DNA of 16,941 bases from an uncultured Coriobacteriaceae bacterium. GTDB lineage: Bacteria; Actinomycetota; Coriobacteriia; Coriobacteriales; Eggerthellaceae. The notes below the pieces were generated by a model. That model saw only the letters and a program-made list of their open reading frames with translations. It was not told where the DNA came from and did not search any database. The DNA lies in NCBI GenBank assembly GCA_900550055.1, contig URQU01000035.1, positions 1 to 16,941 of the forward strand, given 5' to 3'. The position numbers were made by a program, and so were the translations under genes. Positions 6,844-13,573 of the stretch are shown piece by piece (position 1 is the first letter of the stretch; each line of letters begins with the position of its first letter).

Positions 6844-6911
6844 AGCACTTGGAAACAGGCGAAATAGCCGCCCGAATGGAGCGAGGGACCAAGTGCTCAG
6901 CCTCTGTTTCC
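6844..6911 (+). repeat. Two competing RNA stems after the permease gene
   Basis: AGCACTTGG (6844-6852) can pair with CCAAGTGCT (6889-6897). GGAAACAG (6851-6858) can pair with CTGTTTCC (6904-6911). The left arms overlap by two bases, so the two stems largely exclude each other. No T-tract follows. They lie just past the end of the operon and could serve as a 3'-end structure or processing site. Confidence 0.4.
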
Positions 6912-6963
6912 ATCCGAGCAACATTTGGAACGGTAACCGAAAAATATAGCTGATGGCCAGCCG

Positions 6964-7098
6964 TTACAACGCTGCATATTCCTTATCGGTCACCGGTTCG
7001 CACCAATCGTTGGAGACATTTTCGCTCGGGTATTCAAAAGCGAGATGGCTAAACCAGCTGCCCGCCTGTGCATCGTGGCCCGCGATCTGCTTAACCAT
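6964..7098 (-). CDS. Unrecognised small protein, 44 residues
   Basis: This small ORF starts at ATG with AAAAAGGAG placed 6 nt upstream, one of the best ribosome binding sites in the window, and ends in TAA. The product begins MVKQIAGHD, continues AGSWFSHLAFEYP and ends KEYAAL. It is acidic and aromatic-rich, with Trp at 15 and 32 and one Cys at 33. It has no signal peptide, membrane segment or repeat. A promoter-like TTGACT/TTTAAG pair lies upstream on the same strand. It is convergent with the ABC operon. On its 3' side a small hairpin (GCTG/CAGC) followed by TATATTTTT could be a weak terminator. I do not recognise the family. The overlapping plus-strand reading has no ribosome binding site and I discount it. 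Confidence 0.6.
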   Translation of the reverse strand: MVKQIAGHDAQAGSWFSHLAFEYPSENVSNDWCEPVTDKEYAAL

Positions 7099-7146
7099 GT
7101 TTGCTCCTTTTTCGTCTGCTCATCTATTCGATGGCATGAGCTGGAG

Positions 7147-7175
7147 CTTAAAATCTAAAGTGCGCTCTAAGTCAA
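7147..7175 (-). promoter_or_regulatory. Candidate promoter for the 44-residue small ORF
   Basis: On the minus strand TTGACT (7175-7170) is followed after 17 nt by TTTAAG (7152-7147). Initiation near 7140 would leave about 42 nt before the small-ORF ATG, including its AAGGAG site. The -35 is close to consensus and the -10 is weak. Confidence 0.45.
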
Positions 7176-7179
7176 GCAT

Positions 7180-7380
7180 GCACGGAAAAGACCTCTCACA
7201 CCGTTTATGCATGGCGTTTTTGCCGACGGCGGGGATATAACTGGGTGAGACGACAGATTTCCGAAAGGAACCCTCTCCCACTGGAATCAAGACCTGATTT
7301 TGAGGAATCATGGAGACGCGAAATTAGACTGTCACCGGATTGTAGCCGGGAAACGACAGGGCGGCGACAAGGGGGAACCA
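7180..7380. other. About 200 bp without an identifiable gene
   Basis: This stretch is less GC-rich than its neighbours. It contains a short TTCC-GAAA-GGAA hairpin (about 7257-7268), two GGAATCA copies and a minus-strand TACAAT that could be a -10 box. Open frames on both strands lack ribosome binding sites and family motifs. It may be a decayed gene, an untranslated leader for the minus-strand small ORF, or an interspersed repeat; none of these can be confirmed here. Confidence 0.35.
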
Positions 7381-7384
7381 AAAC

Positions 7385-7420
7385 GAAATAGGGCTCCGAT
7401 GCAGGTCGGAGCCCTATTTC
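7385..7420 (-). terminator. Intrinsic terminator of ychF
   Basis: A perfect 15-bp stem (7385-7399 with 7406-7420) closes on a 6-nt loop, 22 bp past the ychF stop. On the minus strand the stem ends in ATTTC and is followed by GTTTTGG, giving a modest U-rich tail. It could also stop plus-strand transcripts. Confidence 0.8.
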
Positions 7421-7442
7421 CGGTATTACCGCCGGGTGCAGA

Positions 7443-8507
7443 TCACACATTGAACTTAAAGTGCATGACGTCGCCGTCCTGCACCACGTACTCCTTGCCC
7501 TCCTGACGCAGCTTGCCGGCGTTGCGGCAACCCAGCTCGCCACCCAACTCCACGTAGTCGGAATACGAAGCGGTTTCCGCCTTGATGAAGCCGCGCTCGA
7601 AGTCGGAGTGAATGACGCCAGCTGCCTGCGGGGCCTTCGCGCCGATGGGGATGGTCCAAGCGCGCGTTTCCGTTTCACCGCTGGTAAAATAGCTCTGCAA
7701 GCCCAGCAGCTTGTAGGCGCTGCGCACCAGACGTGCCAAGCCGGACTCCTCAAGGCCCATGGCCTCCAGGTACTCCTTCGCCTCGGCGGGATCGAGCTCG
7801 GCCAGGTCGGCCTCGACCTTTGCGGAAATCGGCACCGGCTGGCAGCCGTCGATCTCGGCCAGGTCGGCGTCGAGCGCGTCCTCGTCCACGTTGGCGATGT
7901 AGAGGATGGGCTTCATGGTAAGCAGATGCAGGTCGTAGATGGCAGCCTGCTCGTCCTCGTCCAGATTCAGCGTGCGGGCGCGATGGCCTTCGTTGAGGCC
8001 CTCGAGCACCTTCTTCGCAACCTCGAGCTTCTTCACGCCCGCCTTGTCGCGCTTCGCTTCCTTCTCAAGGCGCGGAATAGCCTTGTCAAGCGTCCCCATG
8101 TCGGCCAAGATCAGCTCGGTTTTGATGGTCTCAACGTCCGAGCTGGGGTTCACGCGGCCGTCGACGTGCACGACGTCCGGGTCGCTGAAGAAGCGCACGA
8201 CTTCGCAGATGGCATCGGTTTCGCGGATGTTCGCAAGGAACTGGTTGCCCAGGCCCTCGCCCTGGCTGGCGCCCGCCACCAGACCGGCGATGTCGACGAA
8301 CTCGACCGTTGCGGGAACGATCTTGGCAGGGTGGTCGATTTCGGCCAGCTTCTCCAAACGATTATCGGGAACGGGGACGATGCCGACGTTGGGCTCGATG
8401 GTGGCGAAGGGGTAGTTGGCTGCCAAACCGCCCTTGTTCGTGAGGGCCGTGAACAGCGTGGACTTGCCCACGTTGGGCAGACCCACGATACCGATGGAAA
8501 GCGACAT
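7443..8507 (-). CDS. ychF: YchF/Obg-family redox-regulated ATPase
   Basis: YchF is a universally conserved P-loop protein of the Obg group that prefers ATP over GTP and is linked to ribosomes and stress responses. The 354 residues match the usual ~360. The P-loop GLPNVGKST is at 9-17, the DIAGLVAGAS switch region follows, NVDE stands in place of the GTPase NKxD motif, and a C-terminal TGS domain contains ERGFIKAETASYSDYVELGG and ends HFKFNV. The ATG has AAGGAAG about 9 nt upstream, a candidate promoter precedes it and a strong terminator follows, so it looks monocistronic. A partial copy of its 3' end lies 3.2 kb away near queA. Confidence 0.97.
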   Translation of the reverse strand: MSLSIGIVGLPNVGKSTLFTALTNKGGLAANYPFATIEPNVGIVPVPDNRLEKLAEIDHPAKIVPATVEFVDIAGLVAGASQGEGLGNQFLANIRETDAICEVVRFFSDPDVVHVDGRVNPSSDVETIKTELILADMGTLDKAIPRLEKEAKRDKAGVKKLEVAKKVLEGLNEGHRARTLNLDEDEQAAIYDLHLLTMKPILYIANVDEDALDADLAEIDGCQPVPISAKVEADLAELDPAEAKEYLEAMGLEESGLARLVRSAYKLLGLQSYFTSGETETRAWTIPIGAKAPQAAGVIHSDFERGFIKAETASYSDYVELGGELGCRNAGKLRQEGKEYVVQDGDVMHFKFNV

Positions 8508-8529
8508 GCTGAAACTTCCTTAACTAGTG

Positions 8530-8558
8530 AATACACTTGGCTCTTCATGATACCGCAA
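8530..8558 (-). promoter_or_regulatory. Candidate ychF promoter
   Basis: On the minus strand TTGCGG (8558-8553) is separated by 17 nt from TGTATT (8535-8530), about 23 nt upstream of the ychF start codon. Both hexamers are imperfect but the spacing is ideal. Confidence 0.4.
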
Positions 8559-8725
8559 ACAACGCCCCAGCGCGATGCCCCGCCGAATGCAGTGCGAGTT
8601 AAGTTTTTCGGGAGCAGAGCCGCATTGGGCTCCTTGTGGGCCGGCCGCGATGCGGGAAGAGAACGCCTGGGTTAATCGTTTTTCAGTGATAACATGAGCC
8701 TAGCTCCTTCGAGATAGGGATATCA

Positions 8726-9208
8726 TCACGGCTTTCCCAGCGGCTGCGCCCGATGCGGCGGCTCCCAGCCCCTTCCCGACGTCTCGGGTATGCGCCTGCC
8801 CCGCTTCTCCACAACCGACGCGGCCGCATTCGCCTGCTTTTCTGTGAACCACGGGGATGCGGCCGGCGCGACGAGCGGCCGTCCCGTTGCCAGCGCGCAC
8901 CTGATGAGGCGTATCGCCTCCGCGCCCCTGCGCGACCACGACCTGCCCTGGCCTTTGAGCCTTGCGGCGCCGATGTGGGCGTTGGCGCCCTCGATCGTTC
9001 CGAGCTCGTGCGCGGGCGGGCGGATTTCGGATGCGTGGTTCGCCGCATAGGCGGCAAGCTCGGCTATCTTCCCGCGGGCCCCTCCGGCGCCTTTCGCGGC
9101 GGCGACCAGGGCCTCGAAGGCCCCGAGGTCCTCCGTTTTGACGAGTTCCGCGCAGAAACACTCGGCTGCGGCGTCCGCAACCCTTTCCATGATGATAGAA
9201 TCTGCCAT
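8726..9208 (-). pseudogene. 5'-truncated ISLre2/UPF0236-type transposase fragment
   Basis: The 160-residue reading resembles only the C-terminal part of ISLre2 transposases. Landmarks are KIAELAAYAANHASEI, then LGTIEGANAHI and ARLKGQGRSWSRRGAEAIRLIR, which correspond to that family's conserved end (roughly Y-NN-I, then G-x-x-E-G/K-N, R-K-G-x-W-S-x-x-G-A-x-x-x-L-R). Full members are about 450-500 residues, so the N-terminal catalytic part is missing. The ATG at 9208 has GAAGGG 8 nt upstream and so might still be translated; a GTG at 9241 in the same frame is an alternative. I could not find matching terminal inverted repeats. Family assignment is from memory of motifs and is moderate; a small hypothetical gene cannot be excluded. 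Confidence 0.55.
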
Positions 9209-9387
9209 TGCGAGAACCCTTCTATTTTTTGGCTTCGACACCCATAGGATATCGAAAGGTTCTCTTCCTGTATCTAGCGCAGGTTCTTGAATGTCTCCCC
9301 GATTACATTAACTCGCACCCGAATGCACGCCCAAACCGCCCAGAGCAACCCCCTTGCAACAGTTACGTCACAATGCGACGCAAACGA

Positions 9388-9416
9388 TTGCACCGCCGCG
9401 CGTTTGCCCATACCAT
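9388..9416 (+). promoter_or_regulatory. Probable rubrerythrin promoter
   Basis: TTGCAC (9388-9393) is followed after 17 nt by TACCAT (9411-9416). It lies 68 nt upstream of the rubrerythrin ATG, and the expected transcript start is near 9423. I see no clear Fur- or PerR-type operator around it. Confidence 0.5.
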
Positions 9417-9484
9417 CATTAGATGGAAACCAAAGGCACCGTGCGCACGGGCGTTGCGGGCCATCACAGCGAGAGGGGTTTCTC

Positions 9485-10021
9485 ATGAGCAAGTACGAAG
9501 GAACGCAAACCGAGAAGAACCTGCAGGCCGCCTTCGCCGGCGAGTCGCAGGCAACGAACAAGTACACCTATTTCGCGTCAGTGGCGAAGAAGGAGGGCTT
9601 CGAGCAAATCGCCGAGATCTTCCGCAAAACGTCGGCAAACGAGCAGTACCACGCCAAGATGTGGCTGCGCGAGCTTCAGGGCATCGGCTCCACGGCGGAG
9701 AACCTCGAGGACGCCGCAAACGGCGAGAACTTCGAATGGACCGACATGTACGAGGGCTTCGCGAAGACGGCCGAAGAAGAAGGCTTCCCCGAGCTGGCCG
9801 AGAAGTTCCGCCAGGTCGGCGCCATCGAGAAGCATCACGAGGAGCGCTACCGCGCGCTGCTGCACAATGTCGAAACCGCCCAGGTATTCGAGAAGAGCGA
9901 GGTCAAGGTGTGGGAGTGCCGCAACTGCGGCCACATCGTCGTAGGAACCAAGGCCCCCGACGTTTGCCCCGTATGCAACCACCCGCAGGCATACTTCGAG
10001 ATCAACGCCGAGAATTACTAG
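9485..10021 (+). CDS. rbr: Rubrerythrin
   Basis: This cytosolic peroxidase reduces hydrogen peroxide at a diiron centre using electrons delivered through its rubredoxin iron, protecting anaerobes from oxidative stress. The 178 residues show the ferritin-like domain first: AFAGESQATNKYTYFA with ligand Glu20, then ANEQYHA with Glu53 and His56. A second half-site follows, with AEEEGF near 96-101 and IEKHHEERY near 114-122. The C-terminal rubredoxin domain has CRNC (145-148) and CPVC (161-164). Both domains are complete and the length is typical. The ATG at 9485 fits the family N-terminus and follows GAGAGGGG; open frame extends upstream but lacks similarity. The gene appears to be transcribed alone. 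Confidence 0.97.
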   Translation: MSKYEGTQTEKNLQAAFAGESQATNKYTYFASVAKKEGFEQIAEIFRKTSANEQYHAKMWLRELQGIGSTAENLEDAANGENFEWTDMYEGFAKTAEEEGFPELAEKFRQVGAIEKHHEERYRALLHNVETAQVFEKSEVKVWECRNCGHIVVGTKAPDVCPVCNHPQAYFEINAENY

Positions 10022-10146
10022 GAAGCAAGCGCAACACCGGCATCCGTCTGAGCTGGGAAAACAGTAACCAGTAGAACGTCAAGCGCGGCGCAAACAGCCG
10101 TTTACGGAGCACTTAGGATACGCGAAGGATAAGTTGCACACGGCTG

Positions 10147-10168
10147 TCTGTCCCGAATACGGGACAGA
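10147..10168. repeat. 9-bp hairpin in the rubrerythrin 3' region
   Basis: TCTGTCCCG (10147-10155) pairs perfectly with CGGGACAGA (10160-10168) around the loop AATA. It lies 125 bp past the rubrerythrin stop and no T-run follows. It could be a 3'-end structure, a binding site, or a trace of the prophage junction. Confidence 0.45.
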
Positions 10169-10241
10169 GCTGATGCGAATCGGGACCCTCCTACAACGCC
10201 AAAGGTTCAAGGAACGCCCAGAACCAACTTAAAAGACGGAA

Positions 10242-10273
10242 AAAGCCCCGCTTCGGCGGGGCTTTCCTTTTTC
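10242..10273 (+). terminator. Strong intrinsic terminator at the host/prophage junction
   Basis: A 10-bp stem AAAGCCCCGC/GCGGGGCTTT (10242-10251 with 10256-10265) closes with a UUCG tetraloop and is followed by CCTTTTTC. It stops plus-strand transcription, presumably from rubrerythrin 220 bp upstream. The A-run on the left side makes it active on the minus strand too. Confidence 0.85.
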
Positions 10274-10315
10274 TTTGATTCGAGCCAACTCTTTTTCTCT
10301 CCGCTTTTTGGCAAT

Positions 10316-10341
10316 AAAAAAGCCCCCGCCGAAGCGGGGGC
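10316..10341 (-). terminator. Intrinsic terminator of the prophage late/lysis operon
   Basis: On the minus strand GCCCCCGC-TTCG-GCGGGGGC (10341-10322) is followed by six T residues and ATT. It lies only 7 bp past the amidase stop, so it should terminate the long phage late transcript. Confidence 0.92.
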
Positions 10342-10348
10342 AAAGGCT

Positions 10349-11194
10349 CTAACTGACTCCGAGCTTCTCGGCGATGGCGTCGAGCACGCGCGCCTGGCGC
10401 TTCTGCGCGGCCTCCATGTACGCCAGCCGCAGCGCCATGTTGGCGCCCGTGTTGACGTGCTCGCCGGTCTCGGCCTCGGCGGAGGCCATGTCGGTGGCGC
10501 ACAGCTGCTTGAGCATCCCCTCGATGTAGGGGATGCGGCCGAGCGGAGTGGCGCCCGTGTCCACGCGCTGGCCCGTCTCGGCCTGCGCGGCCGAGCCGTC
10601 GGTGTCGAGCAGCTCGCGCATGCCGCGCACCACGGCGTTGTACATGTTGCCGCCAGGGGCGGTGTTGTCGTAGTCGTAGTTCCAGACGTCCTGTGCGCTC
10701 ACGTCGTCCTCGCTTTCCGCGCCGCTGTCGAGCAGCGCATTGACCCTGTCCGCTATCTCCCCCAGGCGCCCGTAGAGCACGCCCGGGCAGAACGTGTTGT
10801 AGAAGTCCCTGTGGCCGAAGAGGTTGCCTCCGACCGCGAGCCCGCCGATGCCGTGCTCGCGGCACTTGCCCGCAAGAAACTCCACAAGCGTGTCTACCGT
10901 TTCCTCCGCCACCGGCCAATCAGGCTCGCCAGCCGAGTTTACGCACTCGATGTGCAGCAGGCCGGCGTTGGCCCATGTGTCGCCGGTTGCCCATGCGCCT
11001 TGTGTGTCTGAGACGAATTGCCGGACCTGATGCCCCTTTATGCCGTAATGCGCGCTTGTTTGGTTAGCCAAAAACGTCGGCACCATGTCAAGCGTCATTC
11101 CCGCGCTGTGATGGATGCAGAATCCTTGCGGCGCGCCACGGTAGCCCGTTGTGTTGTTCGCCGCCTCCCAGTCGCTGTCTAGCGTGTACGCCAC
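10349..11194 (-). CDS. Phage endolysin, N-acetylmuramoyl-L-alanine amidase
   Basis: This 281-residue lysin cleaves the amide bond between MurNAc and L-Ala of peptidoglycan to release phage. The N-terminal amidase_2/PGRP-like zinc domain spans about 20-150. It shows FCIHHSAG (His28 or 29), LLHIECVN at 79-86, GHRD (His128) and TFCPG (Cys136), giving the usual two His plus one Cys zinc set. The C-terminal half holds three related segments of about 25-30 residues (about 177-198, 205-234 and 241-270) that probably bind the wall. The start is GTG, chosen because GAGGGGG precedes it and it immediately follows the holin stop. There is no signal peptide, so release depends on the holin. Confidence 0.93.
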   Translation of the reverse strand: MAYTLDSDWEAANNTTGYRGAPQGFCIHHSAGMTLDMVPTFLANQTSAHYGIKGHQVRQFVSDTQGAWATGDTWANAGLLHIECVNSAGEPDWPVAEETVDTLVEFLAGKCREHGIGGLAVGGNLFGHRDFYNTFCPGVLYGRLGEIADRVNALLDSGAESEDDVSAQDVWNYDYDNTAPGGNMYNAVVRGMRELLDTDGSAAQAETGQRVDTGATPLGRIPYIEGMLKQLCATDMASAEAETGEHVNTGANMALRLAYMEAAQKRQARVLDAIAEKLGVS

Positions 11195-11196
11195 GG

Positions 11197-11652
11197 CTAC
11201 CCCCTCGGCTCGTCGTCCGAGTCGCCGACGCCTGCCGTCGTCGGGTCCGGCACGTCGTCTTTGGTTGCCATCATGCCCTCCTTCTCATCGCCGTCGTGGT
11301 TGAACACCCTCATCACCGGCGTGTCCGCAAGCTCCGGGTATGCGGAGCAGATGTTCTCGGCGCAGCTGGAGACCTCCATGACGATGATGTACCCGCAGAC
11401 GAGGATTGTCGTGACGCCGCTGAAGCCGAGGCCGGCGATATACTCGCCTGCGACCTCGATTAGCAGAGCGAGCGCGATGAGGCACATCAGCAGCAGCTTA
11501 TGGCCGAGGCCGACGCGCATCTTGGAGCTGGACACGTTGCAGTTGATGCAGGCCGCGGTGAATCCGGTTATGATGTCCATGGCCATGAACGCGACGGCAA
11601 GGCCGATGGCCCAGACCTGCGGCTCTCCCAACGTGACGATTCCTTCTGTCAT
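11197..11652 (-). CDS. Phage holin (toxin secretion/lysis holin family)
   Basis: This 151-residue membrane protein is expected to form the hole that lets the endolysin reach the wall. Hydrophobic segments lie at about 13-31, 52-72 and 77-96. The loop MDIITGFTAACIN and the following SSSKMRVGLGHKLL match the conserved D-x-x-T-G and S-S-x-K-x-x-x-G-x-x-K features of the Cp-1-type holin family. After residue 110 the chain becomes a hydrophilic, Asp/Glu-rich cytoplasmic tail. Its stop is directly followed by the GTG of the endolysin, a standard lysis-cassette layout. The start ATG has a GAGAGGAGC ribosome binding site. Confidence 0.9.
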   Translation of the reverse strand: MTEGIVTLGEPQVWAIGLAVAFMAMDIITGFTAACINCNVSSSKMRVGLGHKLLLMCLIALALLIEVAGEYIAGLGFSGVTTILVCGYIIVMEVSSCAENICSAYPELADTPVMRVFNHDGDEKEGMMATKDDVPDPTTAGVGDSDDEPRG

Positions 11653-11664
11653 CCGTGCTCCTCT

Positions 11665-12453
11665 CTAGTACGCCCAGACGAGCACGCCGTGCAGCGGCTC
11701 GTCGGCCTGCGACCCGCCCTGCGCCTGCCAGGCGAACGTGCCGTCGGCCTTGACCTGCAGGACGACGTCGCCCTCGCCGGTGCGGTTGGCGCCCCACGCC
11801 GGGACGGCGTAGTCCGCCTTCGGCCGGAACCGCTCGTCCAGCTCGATGTTGGACAGCCTGTCGCCGGCCCACGAGCCGTCGCCGCCGCGCGGCCAGGCGT
11901 TGACCCTGGCGACGCCGACGTGGTTGACGCACGTGACGTCGATGGTCCCCTCCCCGCCGGTGACGGTGGCCGACCACGTGCCGACCTCGCCGCACTCGGC
12001 GAGCGGCGGCACGGGCTCGAACAGCCGCACGGGGTCGCCTGCGTTGATGCCGTCGAGGGGGATGCGCCAGAGCTTGAGGTCGTTCGCCGTAGTTGCGGGG
12101 TCGTCGGGCGTCCCCGCCACGGGCGTGCCCTTGATGACCACGGGGTTGATGCTCTCGATGCCAGCGCTCGTCTTTGCGTAGCGCGCGACCACCAAATCGT
12201 TGCGCTTCTGGCCCTGCGTGCCGCCCTGGACGGTGAGGCTGACTGCCGCCTGGTTCCAAAACCGCTTGCCGCCGACCATGCCGACGCCGGTGCCGACCAG
12301 GCACGTGTTCGCGTTCGTCATGACTGCTTTGAAGTCGTCGCCCCACTTCATCACGCAATCGCGCTTGCCGATGGTGGCCTCGTTGAGCGCCGCCAGGTCG
12401 TCGCTGGAGATGTGCGGCGTGCCGAAGCACGCGTCTACAGCCTCGAATGCCAT
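11665..12453 (-). CDS. Phage tail/baseplate appendage protein
   Basis: The 262-residue product begins with a pattern I associate with siphophage baseplate or receptor-binding accessory proteins. Near the N-terminus are HISSDDLAALNEA and DCVMKWGDDFKAVM. The strand-rich core follows with VGTGVGMVGGKRFW, TVQGGTQGQKRNDLVVARYAK and VVIKGTPV. The C-terminal part (about 150-262) has Ig/jelly-roll-like beta strands ending in DGTFAWQAQGG and LHGVLVWAY. It lies between the collar-containing fibre gene and the holin, and its ATG is 1 nt after the previous stop. A role in assembling or decorating the tail tip is inferred from position; the receptor and exact fold are unknown. Confidence 0.7.
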   Translation of the reverse strand: MAFEAVDACFGTPHISSDDLAALNEATIGKRDCVMKWGDDFKAVMTNANTCLVGTGVGMVGGKRFWNQAAVSLTVQGGTQGQKRNDLVVARYAKTSAGIESINPVVIKGTPVAGTPDDPATTANDLKLWRIPLDGINAGDPVRLFEPVPPLAECGEVGTWSATVTGGEGTIDVTCVNHVGVARVNAWPRGGDGSWAGDRLSNIELDERFRPKADYAVPAWGANRTGEGDVVLQVKADGTFAWQAQGGSQADEPLHGVLVWAY

Positions 12454-12454
12454 G

Positions 12455-13573
12455 CTATGCCGTCCTTTCGTAGAGGAATGCGCCCACGGAGGGCCTTTCG
12501 ACCCAGGTCCCGCCGTACAGCGTGCCCGGGTTGGTGTGGATGGTCGTCATGTAGACGCACCCGACCGGATGCGCCGCCAGGAAGCTCGCCGCCGACGCCG
12601 ATGCCGCGAGGTTCACGGTCACGTCCTCCGACCCGTCGAACGTCGCGGAACCCGTCGCCGCGCCCGTGAAGGTGATCCTGCGGGCCGTCGCGAGCTTCGC
12701 GGCCGCGTCTGCGGTGCCCTGCAGGCGCCCCACGAACGACGGAGCCGTCAGCGGGTAGTAGAGAGTCTCGGCCACGTACTTGCTCAGGAACGGGTTGCGG
12801 CCGCAGTACGGCCTGTCCAGGTGCATCTCGATTTGCGTCACGCCCGAATATTTGTAGGTGTTGTCTTCGCTTCCGACGAAGGTGAACTCGATTTCCTCGA
12901 CGCCGTAGTAATCGTTCCTGAAGCTCCAGGCGTTGCTGTATTTCGTCTTGCTGACGAGCGTCCCGTCCAGCGTCTTCCAGCCGACTCCCTGCGTCTTCCA
13001 GCTGTTGTAGACCCTAACGCCGATGCTCTTCGGGGTCTCGTCGTAATATGCCGAGATCAGAATGTTCCCGTACGGGTAGCCTGGGAACGTGCCTGACGAC
13101 TGGTCGTCGAACCTCATGCGAAGAACGAGCTTGTATCCCCCCTTGAGCCTGTAGAAGCTCTCGTAATCTCCGTCGAAGAAACAGCCAATCGAAAAGCTGT
13201 CAAGCGGCTCCGAAGAACCGTCCGGCTTCTCGACCTCGGCGCTCACGTTAAACCGCTTGTCGGCCGCGTAGAACGCGTTGTCTATCTTCGAGATGTAAAG
13301 GGTGGAGCCCGGCGTGAACGGGTTGGTCGTCATCAGCTCGTCGCCGCTCTTTATGGCATTGTCGAGCTTCTTCTTGTCCGCCGCCGTCATGAGGCCGTGG
13401 GCGCTCTGGGTCGCGTCCGCGTAGGTCGTGTCCTTCGCGCTGATGGTCGCGCCCGTGATGGTCACGTTCTCGCCGGCGGTCAGCTTGTCCTGCTTCTTCG
13501 ACAGCAGCTCGTCGACGATGGCGCGCAGCTTGGCGAACGCCTCCGGGCCCATCAGGCCGCGCGAGCCGCTCAT
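12455..13573 (-). CDS. Phage tail fibre / receptor-binding protein with collar-like C-terminus
   Basis: This 372-residue protein is a mosaic. Residues ~45-75 carry TYADATQSAHGLMTAADKKKLD, a fibre repeat also present twice in the upstream gene. The middle (~85-290) is aromatic and rich in beta-strand residues without a motif I know; it is the likely ligand-binding part. Residues ~300-335 show fibre-type ADAAAKLATARRI and FDGSEDVTVNLAAS. The end, HPVGCVYMTTIHTNPGTLYGG-TWVER, is the collar-like motif of Gram-positive phage baseplate proteins. The ATG overlaps the upstream stop as TGATG, so translation is coupled. I chose this start because the long upstream open frame in the same phase is antisense to nothing real and lies inside the preceding fibre gene. 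Confidence 0.85.
   Translation of the reverse strand: MSGSRGLMGPEAFAKLRAIVDELLSKKQDKLTAGENVTITGATISAKDTTYADATQSAHGLMTAADKKKLDNAIKSGDELMTTNPFTPGSTLYISKIDNAFYAADKRFNVSAEVEKPDGSSEPLDSFSIGCFFDGDYESFYRLKGGYKLVLRMRFDDQSSGTFPGYPYGNILISAYYDETPKSIGVRVYNSWKTQGVGWKTLDGTLVSKTKYSNAWSFRNDYYGVEEIEFTFVGSEDNTYKYSGVTQIEMHLDRPYCGRNPFLSKYVAETLYYPLTAPSFVGRLQGTADAAAKLATARRITFTGAATGSATFDGSEDVTVNLAASASAASFLAAHPVGCVYMTTIHTNPGTLYGGTWVERPSVGAFLYERTA

Noticed and set aside
7220..7310. Resemblance to a TPP riboswitch (GGGTGAGA and ACCTGATTTTGAGGAAT)
   Set aside because: The conserved core is incomplete, the needed stems do not form, and no thiamine gene lies downstream on that strand.
8690..9280. Possible terminal inverted repeats around the transposase fragment
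   Set aside because: Comparison of the outer sequences gave only a shared TTCGA, no better than chance.
10173..10232. 19-codon plus-strand small ORF just before the junction terminator
   Set aside because: It has no ribosome binding site and no composition or motif that supports translation.
10270..10300. T-arm-like GGCTCGAATC on the minus strand, suggesting a tRNA fragment at an attachment site
   Set aside because: The flanking bases do not form a five-pair T stem and no acceptor, anticodon or D arm is nearby.
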